Below the pieces are notes generated by a model, which was not told the origin of the DNA, made no database searches, and saw only the letters and a list, made by a program, of their open reading frames with translations. 9,106 nucleotides of DNA from Candidatus Omnitrophota bacterium (GTDB lineage: Bacteria > Omnitrophota > Gorgyraeia > Gygaellales > Profunditerraquicolaceae), in the NCBI GenBank assembly GCA_020061545.1, contig JAGUYA010000131.1:1-9106 (forward strand), given 5' to 3'. Position 1 is the stretch's first letter, and every line of letters begins with the position of its first letter. Position numbers and translations under genes: made by a program. Shown in pieces: positions 1 to 6,356 of the stretch.

Positions 1-1630
1 CTGCATTTATTTTTATTGCTTTTTCATGTATAACATCCGAAGATTTTCTGGTGATACTGAAATCTTTCTTATCGACAACCCATGTGGCATCTTTAATAAT
101 ATTGCTAAAATATTTTACCTCCTGTTTATTAAACATCCATTGATATGTTCCCTTCATAAACTTTGCTATGTTAAAATTCCAACACATCGCAGGTAAAAGA
201 TTAGCAATAGAGTCATCTAGGTAGAGCTTATTATTTTCATCTATCTGCCCATCCCTGATGCCATTCTTTATATTTGCTAACATTCTATTTAACGGCGCAA
301 ATTGACGTGTTTCCAGTGAAATACTAGAAATTGTGCAATATATATTTAATACGGTAACCATAAATAAAACAGAATATAAAATAACCTTTATCCTTCGTGT
401 CCTTTGTGTCGCTTTTAATAAGCGATCAAAAAATAATAAGACTAGTAGGATCACAAATGCATTTGGAATATACTGATATCTAAACTGTAAAAAATTATGT
501 AAATATAGTTTATTACTGAAGTATTTCAGATGGAATAGAAGGAATGCAAAAGAAAATAGTAAAAAAGTAAAAAACATAAATATTTTCAAAATATCAAAAC
601 GCTTCCGTCTGAATAAATAGATGGTAATCCAAACAGCCGCTGATAACAAAATGACACTTGCAATCTTCATATCTATCACTGTTGGGCGATGTATCCTTAA
701 AAATCCACCCAATTCGATATTGGAATCTCCCGCAACAATCAATGCAGGATAGGCAAGCGCTGGCATAATATTTACTAGAAAACCATTATATAAAATATTA
801 AAGAATACCGTCAAAATAGTTCTATATATCCTGCTTATGGAAGTAATCTGTAAAAATAAGGCATGTGTCCGTATCCAAGAATCACCATATGTTTGAATAG
901 ATCTGGCTAAGAAAAAAACAACAACGTAGACAATATAAACTGACCCGACAACTGATAGATAAGATACTGTTAATTTAACCTTTGTAAGCTTTTTTCTATT
1001 AATTAGGCTGTCAATGTAAGTTAAAATTATAATGGCTAAAGGCCAAAAGATAAAAGCTTCATAACAAAACATTCCTATTAAAAAAAGAATACTAACCAGA
1101 AAAAGAAGAATACTTCTACCTGTCTCTAAAAACTCAGCATACACTATAAATCCTAAAAGAAATAAACAAAAACCAAGAATAAAATAACTATGGGCAGTCC
1201 AAGAAACTATATCAAAATGAGAAAAAAGAAAGGCAAAAAAACCTATAAATATACCAGCTAAAATTTTGTCACTAACAAAGAACATTGCAAGCCGGTAAAG
1301 CAATAATAGGCTAATGCAATATAGAGAGAAATTAATAATATGGATATAAATGAAATGCGAGCCAAAAGCAAGGTGTTGCAAGTATAACAGCATATGTGAA
1401 AGTGGACGAAAAGTTACATGACCAAAACAATCGGTATTCAAAATATGGAGCCATTGATAGGGGTGGGGGCTAGCGTATATAGTATGAAAAAAATAAAGCG
1501 TCTCCCACCAATCACTCCGGGGAGCATTAAAAAAAGTGGGATAGTAGATAAATGTTAATGTGCCAATAAGTCCAATAAAATATAAAGAGACGGCTTTATT
1601 TTTTAACATTGTTTTAATTTTATCGAACAT
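1..1630 (-). CDS. Polytopic GT-C-like membrane glycosyltransferase, 3' end cut by window
   Basis: An uninterrupted frame runs from ATG at 1630 off the left edge: 543 visible residues, no stop. An in-frame TAA six codons upstream makes this the first ATG. The start shares one base with the previous stop (TAATG), suggesting coupled translation; no Shine-Dalgarno sequence is visible. Residues 13-31 form a first membrane helix. A loop with PRSDWW (37-42) and FRPLSHM (74-80) follows, then a helix starting HIINFSLY (97-104) and about nine more hydrophobic segments to residue 436. An acidic residue in the first loop followed by an (F/Y)RPL motif and an H..N helix is the pattern of GT-C membrane proteins related to the TMTC/PMT group, which take sugars from polyprenyl phosphate at the extracytoplasmic face. 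The part after 440 is hydrophilic and probably extracytoplasmic. GT-C membership is inferred from layout and short motifs; substrate unknown; C-terminus not visible. Confidence 0.78.
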   Translation of the reverse strand, partial: MFDKIKTMLKNKAVSLYFIGLIGTLTFIYYPTFFNAPRSDWWETLYFFHTIYASPHPYQWLHILNTDCFGHVTFRPLSHMLLYLQHLAFGSHFIYIHIINFSLYCISLLLLYRLAMFFVSDKILAGIFIGFFAFLFSHFDIVSWTAHSYFILGFCLFLLGFIVYAEFLETGRSILLFLVSILFLIGMFCYEAFIFWPLAIIILTYIDSLINRKKLTKVKLTVSYLSVVGSVYIVYVVVFFLARSIQTYGDSWIRTHALFLQITSISRIYRTILTVFFNILYNGFLVNIMPALAYPALIVAGDSNIELGGFLRIHRPTVIDMKIASVILLSAAVWITIYLFRRKRFDILKIFMFFTFLLFSFAFLLFHLKYFSNKLYLHNFLQFRYQYIPNAFVILLVLLFFDRLLKATQRTRRIKVILYSVLFMVTVLNIYCTISSISLETRQFAPLNRMLANIKNGIRDGQIDENNKLYLDDSIANLLPAMCWNFNIAKFMKGTYQWMFNKQEVKYFSNIIKDATWVVDKKDFSITRKSSDVIHEKAIKINA

Positions 1631-3015
1631 TATTGTTCTGAAAGTTTAAAATATTTTCTTAAAAAAATAAAAAAATTAGCTTTTAGCGTACGATAGGCAA
1701 CATAATATTGAATCTTATAATTATAGTGTATCCCTTTGTTTTTCTCAAATAAGACTTTCCCTACCCGCGTTGGATTCAAAAAATAAAATAAGGCAAAAAT
1801 ACGATACATCAAATAAATAATAAATTTGTGTTTTCCTAAGATTACCTCTGCCTTTCCAAAAAGCCTATACTGCGAGATATCGTGTTGCTTATTCCATCTA
1901 TACCAGTAATCAGAGCCCGGCCTTGGTTCTAAGACGCTTATATGCCATATAGGAGAAGTCTTTATTAAATAAAAATAGGTATTTAGGCTTTCCCTAATCG
2001 TCTCGTTAGGAAAACCGATGATTCCGTGGTTATGGACAAGAAATCCTCTTTCTAAGAGTTTTTTACACATTATTCTATTATCTCTAACAGTATAAGGTTT
2101 GCGGTATTCTTTTAAAATGCGCGGATTGGCAGATTCAATGCAAATATTGACTTTGATGCAACCACTCTCCTTCATAATATCAAGGGTGGAATCATCTCTT
2201 ACTGACCGGGGATTGAGGGTTGTGCCCCACGGTATATTCACATTCTCTTTAATCAGCAATTCACAGAAGTTGCGAAGATTTTGTTCGTCGATAGCGACAT
2301 CGTCGTCTTCTATAAAAATAAAGTCTAATTTTAATTTCTTCGCGGCTTTAAACTCTTCTAAAATTCTCTGCGGAAATTTGTGGCGATATTTATGTCCCCA
2401 CATTCTTACGGTTGAACAAAAGGCGCAATTATAAATGCAGCCGCGCGAGGTTTCCATGCTTATGTATCTTAAACCTGAGCGTTTAAAATACGGTTCCAAA
2501 TTAAATTCTGAATAATCATTCAGTGGCAATGTATCTAAATCCTCTATGGGCTGCTGGGGAGGATTTTTTATAATCATATCGCCTTTTAAATAATAGACGC
2601 CTTTTAAATCTTTTGGGGATTGACCGTTAAAGATTTTATGCAGGAATTCTCTAAAAGTTACCTCGCCTTCACCGTAAACAATATAGTCATATCTATTAAA
2701 TAATAAATCCTCCGGCACCAATGTCGCATGATTCCCTCCAGAGATAATTAAAGTATCCGGGTATTTCTCTTTGATATCCCTAGCATATCGCATACAATAA
2801 GGAGCGGCATTGGTGAAATTACAAGAAATTCCAATGAGATCATATTTCTTGGATAGAATTCGTTCTAGCCCTCTAAGGTAAGGGACCTCGGTTAAATCCA
2901 TCAATTCTATATCGCAATTAACCTCTTTGCCAATCAGGTAGAGATTCATCAGCCCCATATTAGGCACGCGTTCATAGCAGGTATCAACTGTAGGCGCTAC
3001 TAATAATACTCTCAT
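1630..3015 (-). CDS. B12-binding-type radical SAM protein (BchE-like)
   Basis: 461 residues. The N-terminal third looks like a cobalamin-binding Rossmann domain: MRVLLVAPT at 1-9, DLIGIS at 59-64, GGNHATLVPEDLL at 93-105 and the GEGE turn at 115-118. The radical SAM core carries the cluster motif C193-x3-C197-x2-C200 (RGCIYNCAFC), then IEDDDV (235-240), CIESANP (292-298) and GIIGFP (331-336), as in the BchE/methyltransferase-like group. The classic DxHxxG base-on histidine motif is not seen. A basic, aromatic C-terminal tail (about 390-461) contains a 19-residue hydrophobic stretch at 396-414 that could touch the membrane. ATG at 3015 is directly preceded by in-frame TAG and has a good ribosome binding site. 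The gene follows the aminotransferase by 39 bp and overlaps the next gene by one base. The reaction (methylation, ring formation or other) cannot be read from sequence; cobalamin use is inferred from family. Confidence 0.88.
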   Translation of the reverse strand: MRVLLVAPTVDTCYERVPNMGLMNLYLIGKEVNCDIELMDLTEVPYLRGLERILSKKYDLIGISCNFTNAAPYCMRYARDIKEKYPDTLIISGGNHATLVPEDLLFNRYDYIVYGEGEVTFREFLHKIFNGQSPKDLKGVYYLKGDMIIKNPPQQPIEDLDTLPLNDYSEFNLEPYFKRSGLRYISMETSRGCIYNCAFCSTVRMWGHKYRHKFPQRILEEFKAAKKLKLDFIFIEDDDVAIDEQNLRNFCELLIKENVNIPWGTTLNPRSVRDDSTLDIMKESGCIKVNICIESANPRILKEYRKPYTVRDNRIMCKKLLERGFLVHNHGIIGFPNETIRESLNTYFYLIKTSPIWHISVLEPRPGSDYWYRWNKQHDISQYRLFGKAEVILGKHKFIIYLMYRIFALFYFLNPTRVGKVLFEKNKGIHYNYKIQYYVAYRTLKANFFIFLRKYFKLSEQ

Positions 3016-3023
3016 CTAATATA

Positions 3024-3030
3024 TCCTTTT
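3024..3030 (-). promoter_or_regulatory. Ribosome binding site of the B12-type radical SAM gene
   Basis: On the minus strand the sequence reads AAAAGGA, eight bases before the ATG at 3015. An in-frame TAG immediately precedes that ATG, so the site and the stop together fix the start. It is one of only two clear Shine-Dalgarno sites in the cluster. Confidence 0.75.
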
Positions 3031-3054
3031 AGGCCTCTCAAAAAACTTGTTATT

Positions 3055-4467
3055 TTATGAAAATTGCCGAGCAATAAACGAACGGCCAAGAGATAACCAC
3101 CCTGAAGATAATACTGCATCTAACGCCTCAATAGCTTGCTCTAGTTCTGATTTGCTAATAATTAATGGGGGCGAGAAAACAATCAGATTGCGACGTGTAA
3201 AACCAAGATATGCCAAAACATTATAATTATGAAACAGTTCAGATAATACTATTGCGCCTGCAAGGGTAGCTAAGATTGGTGATTTACCAGGCAGTATGCG
3301 GTTAATTAAAGGCTCGAGTTGTTCTAGCGCCGGCCTAAGTTCAACCCCCCACAGTAATCCTCGCCCCCGCACATCATTAATACAATTGGGGTATTTATTT
3401 TTAAGAGCCACTAAGCGCTGACCAAGATATTCCCCTAAATCCCGCGCCCTATCCACAAGGCCTTCATCTTTAATTATATTCAATGCCTCTATGGCAGTTG
3501 CACATTCCTCGCTCATACCGCTGTAGGTAGAAGAATGTATCATGGAATCCTCTGGTTTTCCGTATGCTTTTAAAAATACGGGTGCGCGTGTAGTATATCC
3601 GGCAATCGTAGCCTTACCTCCTCCGAATGTTTTCGCATAGCAAACTATATCGGGTATAATCCCCTCTAGCTCAAAGGCAAACCAATAACCAGTTCTGCCA
3701 AACCCAATATATATCTCATCAAGAATTAATAAAACATCGTATTGCGTACAGAGCTCGCGCACCCGCCGTAGATAACCTTGAGGAGGAAATATAATGCGCG
3801 TGCCGTGTATCGCCTCTAACACAAATGCGCATAAATCAGGCCTGCTGCCTCCCCCTACAGATCTTTTACGAAACAGGTCTTCCAGGGCATCCGCATCCCC
3901 ATATGGCACCTGATAGCACCTTTCTAATAACTGAAAGTTTTCCCGCGAATCATCTAGGCTTGAAATTGACATTGCGGCGTGGGTCTTGCCATGGAAAGAA
4001 TGATCCGTATACACAATACCTGCCCGCTCTAGTCCATGATGCTTTTCTGCTAATTTTAAAGCACCTTCTATTGCTTCCGCGCCACTGTTACAGAAAAAAG
4101 AATATTCTAAATCACCCGGCAACAAATTAGCCATATTAGCAGCCAATATTGCCATATAAGGTGAAAGGAATGCCTTACAGATTTCGAGGCGTTTCTCGTT
4201 TGCAACTTTAGCTCGCGCTGCCAATATCTGTGGATGATTATGTCCTAACCCCAAAACGCCGTTGCCTCCGCTCATATCTAAGATACGCCTGCCATCGCTA
4301 AGGATTATATACGCCCCCTCTGCAGATGAAGCCCATGCCTTGTCAAAACCTAATAAACCGAACAATTTTACCATCCCAGGATTCACATATTCTTTCGTTA
4401 AGCGGATTTTTTCCTCTATAGATAATCGCTCTACGTCATCTAATGTATACCAGTGTCTTTCGCTCAT
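3055..4467 (-). CDS. Class III PLP-dependent aminotransferase
   Basis: 470 residues, a usual length for fold-type I class III transaminases. In order: substrate-site region GGNGVLGLGHNHP (67-79); cofactor loop CNSGAEAIEGALKLA (126-140); HSFHGKTHAAMS (156-167), matching the family's (Y/F)HG block; DEIYIGFGRTG (250-260), where D250 should contact the PLP pyridine nitrogen; AKTFGGGKATIAG (278-290), with K279 the likely Schiff-base lysine; SSTYSG (312-317), whose Thr normally binds PLP phosphate; and VRGRGLLWGVEL (366-377). All catalytic elements are present, so it should be active, converting a carbonyl to an amine. The start overlaps the preceding radical SAM stop (ATGA) and has a strong ribosome binding site. 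Class III enzymes act on omega-amino acids and ornithine derivatives, and also on oxidised aminoglycoside sugars (Neo-18/BtrB type). The substrate here is unknown; the neighbours suggest a sugar or lipid-linked carbonyl. Its GC content is visibly higher than that of the flanking membrane-protein genes. Confidence 0.93.
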   Translation of the reverse strand: MSERHWYTLDDVERLSIEEKIRLTKEYVNPGMVKLFGLLGFDKAWASSAEGAYIILSDGRRILDMSGGNGVLGLGHNHPQILAARAKVANEKRLEICKAFLSPYMAILAANMANLLPGDLEYSFFCNSGAEAIEGALKLAEKHHGLERAGIVYTDHSFHGKTHAAMSISSLDDSRENFQLLERCYQVPYGDADALEDLFRKRSVGGGSRPDLCAFVLEAIHGTRIIFPPQGYLRRVRELCTQYDVLLILDEIYIGFGRTGYWFAFELEGIIPDIVCYAKTFGGGKATIAGYTTRAPVFLKAYGKPEDSMIHSSTYSGMSEECATAIEALNIIKDEGLVDRARDLGEYLGQRLVALKNKYPNCINDVRGRGLLWGVELRPALEQLEPLINRILPGKSPILATLAGAIVLSELFHNYNVLAYLGFTRRNLIVFSPPLIISKSELEQAIEALDAVLSSGWLSLGRSFIARQFS

Positions 4468-5525
4468 AATAAATCCTTTATAGTTTGGATTATATAGTTA
4501 CGCCATGAACCAGATCGTCCGCTGAAAAAAAGGTTTCTATCAATATATGCAGGAATATAGCAAGCCTGGCAACCGTCGCGGCTCAAACCTGCAACTGCCT
4601 CTTCCAGACCATCCCTCCTGATATCCCAATTAGACCTACCCCAGAAATTGCAGCATGGATAAACGCTGCCATCGCTATCTATGAATACCACGTAATCTCC
4701 ATGATAACACTTAGGGTGAACGAACCACGCGGGAATCTCATAAGCATAAGCTTTTCTTTTCTGATAGGTAAACGGCCAATGCATTGCTATATTATAACTT
4801 GCAGCTGTAAATTGTATAGGGGCTCCTTTTCTTTTACATCTAGCAATATATTGAAAAAGCCTCTGCAGCTGACCATCGGGGATTGTGTGCGGTTTAATCT
4901 TATCAGGATGAAACCGTGGCATAAAATCAAACGAAGGAGAAAAATTCAACAAAACCTTATATTTATTTGTAAAACTTACTAACCAATCTATATCATTTTC
5001 GCTAGATCTTGATGTGAGGATGGCGCTGATGCGAACGGACAAGCCATATCTACGGGCAAGTTGTATTCCTTCAACAATCTGTACAAAAGTGCCTTCACCG
5101 CGATTGGGGTCATTAATTTCAGGCGGGCCATCGAGACTTATACAAACCTTATCGAGCAAACGTATCACATCGCTACGGCGATAAACCAATGTTCCATTAG
5201 TAACCATATCACAAACCATCCCAAGCCGGTGCGCTTCATTAATAATAAACGGCAGGTCATCACGTAGCAGCGGCTCTCCTCCCTGCAATTGAAGTATCTG
5301 CGTACCCAATCGATACAATCTGCGTATCATATCTAATAATTCCTGGGTAGTAAACTCCTGACAGTTAGCCCGATAAGGATGCTCGCCGTAACAATACCAA
5401 CATTTTAGGTTGCAACGGTTTGTCACGCATAAAATTGCAATCAAGGGAATCCGACGTTTTGTAAGTTTGGCCATGAATAACGTATTTACAAACTTTAAAT
5501 ACTGCTTTAATTTTCTAAGTTTCAT
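4464..5525 (-). CDS. Radical SAM enzyme B with SPASM-like C-terminal cysteines
   Basis: 353 residues. A basic N-terminus (1-27) leads into the core: TNRCNLKCWYC gives C38-x3-C42-x2-C45 for the SAM-binding 4Fe-4S cluster, followed by QGGEPLL (81-87), VTNGTL (108-113) and SLDGP (130-134), all standard for the SPASM/MoaA-like branch. The C-terminal part has C273, then DGSVYPCC with C291 and C292, then CQAC with C319 and C322. This is a shortened SPASM pattern that should bind at least one auxiliary Fe-S cluster. Known relatives dehydrogenate, epimerise or cross-link peptides and sugars; the substrate here is not identifiable. It overlaps the aminotransferase by four bases (ATGA), the tightest pairing in the cluster, so successive steps are plausible. 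An in-frame TGA three codons upstream makes 5525 the first ATG; no clear Shine-Dalgarno site is visible. M18 is a possible alternative start. Confidence 0.9.
   Translation of the reverse strand: MKLRKLKQYLKFVNTLFMAKLTKRRIPLIAILCVTNRCNLKCWYCYGEHPYRANCQEFTTQELLDMIRRLYRLGTQILQLQGGEPLLRDDLPFIINEAHRLGMVCDMVTNGTLVYRRSDVIRLLDKVCISLDGPPEINDPNRGEGTFVQIVEGIQLARRYGLSVRISAILTSRSSENDIDWLVSFTNKYKVLLNFSPSFDFMPRFHPDKIKPHTIPDGQLQRLFQYIARCKRKGAPIQFTAASYNIAMHWPFTYQKRKAYAYEIPAWFVHPKCYHGDYVVFIDSDGSVYPCCNFWGRSNWDIRRDGLEEAVAGLSRDGCQACYIPAYIDRNLFFSGRSGSWRNYIIQTIKDLL
4474..4479 (-). promoter_or_regulatory. Ribosome binding site of the aminotransferase gene
   Basis: AAAGGA on the minus strand lies six bases before ATG 4467. 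It sits inside the end of the preceding radical SAM frame, so the aminotransferase can be translated by coupling at the ATGA overlap and also by direct initiation. This supports the chosen start MSERHWY. Confidence 0.75.
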
Positions 5526-5640
5526 ATTTAATCATTTTCTTATCGATTGTTCCAATTCATCAGCCAAGTCATCTTTTTATCTCTAAGCAGTAATTTTCTC
5601 AGGCTAAATTAAGAAATCTCAATCCCCGAAATATATCATT
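5526..5640 (-). other. 115-bp AT-rich intergenic gap
   Basis: This is the only non-coding stretch above 40 bp. It separates the GT2 gene from the radical SAM B/aminotransferase pair and could hold a secondary promoter. No convincing terminator, small gene, riboswitch or strong ribosome binding site is visible. It contains a weak AT-rich hairpin and a poor promoter-like match, both described among the rejected items. Confidence 0.7.
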
Positions 5641-6339
5641 TTAATTTTTTGCCCATATAAGGAGTTTAAAAATGTCTTTCGTTATCTGGACAACCGACGA
5701 AAAGGTGAGAGCATTTGACTTCCCGCAAAGCCTGCCTCTCAAAGGCGCTGGTAGCTCTACTACTTTGTAACCACGTTTAATTGCTTTAATGAGATTCTCC
5801 GCAGTAAAAAGGAAACCATCGGCAACCAAATTTAGCGAACGAAGCACAAACGTGGGAAAAACCGTTAAACCATTATAATATTTTAAATTTAAACGAAAAA
5901 ACTTGTTTAAAAGCCAAGTATAACTCTGAGAGATGAAATGGCGCAAAAGAGAACGTGGATCCTGGCCTCGATGGTAGCAAGTTACTACCGTATCTTTTCT
6001 CAAATGTGGCATGCAAAGAATAAACTCCTGCGCTGAATTTTCATGATCTCCAGGAAACCAAGTAAAATAATCTCCCTGGGCAAGCGCCAAGGCATCTCGA
6101 TAACAACTGCCTATGCCCATTTTCTTTGCGTGATGAACGACTCTAACCTGATAATGCCCTTTGGCTAATTGTTCAGCCAACTGTGGCGTAGAGTCGCTAC
6201 TTCCATCATCTACAATGATTATATCGAGTTTTTGCACATAAGAAGATAAAGTCTTTATTAAATCTTCCACTGCTTCTCTAAGGTTTCTTTGTTCGTTAAA
6301 TGCGGGAATGCAGATTGAGATGTTAATATATTCTTCCAT
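5641..6339 (-). CDS. GT2 glycosyltransferase, polyprenyl-phosphate (DPM1-like) type
   Basis: 232 residues, the length of a soluble DPM1-like enzyme without added membrane helices. The GT-A nucleotide-sugar fold is shown by ICIPAFNEQ (9-17) and IVDDGSSDST (42-51). GIGSCYRDALALAQGDYFTW (75-94) matches the family's G..G.a...G.. block. The metal-binding acidic motif appears as FPGDHE (95-100) instead of DADLQ, with D98 the likely ligand. YNGLTVFP (155-162), E181 and RGRLCGKS (201-208) follow as in polyprenol-phosphate transferases. The expected role is transfer of a sugar from a nucleotide donor to polyprenyl phosphate at the cytoplasmic face, giving donors for GT-C enzymes such as those encoded at both ends of the window. 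The gene lies 17 bp after radical SAM A. An in-frame TAA three codons upstream supports ATG 6339; no Shine-Dalgarno site is seen. Sugar identity unknown. A direct polysaccharide-forming GT2 is the alternative. Confidence 0.87.
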   Translation of the reverse strand: MEEYINISICIPAFNEQRNLREAVEDLIKTLSSYVQKLDIIIVDDGSSDSTPQLAEQLAKGHYQVRVVHHAKKMGIGSCYRDALALAQGDYFTWFPGDHENSAQEFILCMPHLRKDTVVTCYHRGQDPRSLLRHFISQSYTWLLNKFFRLNLKYYNGLTVFPTFVLRSLNLVADGFLFTAENLIKAIKRGYKVVELPAPLRGRLCGKSNALTFSSVVQITKDIFKLLIWAKN

Positions 6340-6356
6340 AGATGATTATTAAATCG

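Noticed and set aside
2099..2434. Plus-strand open frame of 111 codons, and similar short ones at 3825-4130, 4262-4483, 4701-4982, 5061-5267, 6448-6636 and 7057-7299
   Set aside because: Each lies wholly or almost wholly opposite a well-supported minus-strand gene with clear family motifs. Their translations show no recognisable domain, so they are antisense shadows.
5532..5567. Promoter-like pair on the minus strand: TTGGCT (5567-5562) and GATAAG (5544-5539), 17 bp apart, before radical SAM B
   Set aside because: Each box matches only four of six consensus positions, the DNA is AT-rich, and transcription would start within about ten bases of the ATG. It is too weak to call.
5588..5609. Weak inverted repeat in the 115-bp gap (TTTCTTA / TGAGAAA on the minus strand)
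   Set aside because: It is a seven-pair, mostly A-T stem including a G-T pair, with no T-run after it. It does not look like an intrinsic terminator or a structured RNA.
5526..5640. Possible small peptide gene or RiPP precursor in the gap between GT2 and radical SAM B
   Set aside because: The only frame with a start codon noticed on the minus strand is about ten codons (MTWLMNWNNR) with no good ribosome binding site. No core-peptide or leader pattern is seen, so the radical SAM enzymes have no visible peptide substrate here.
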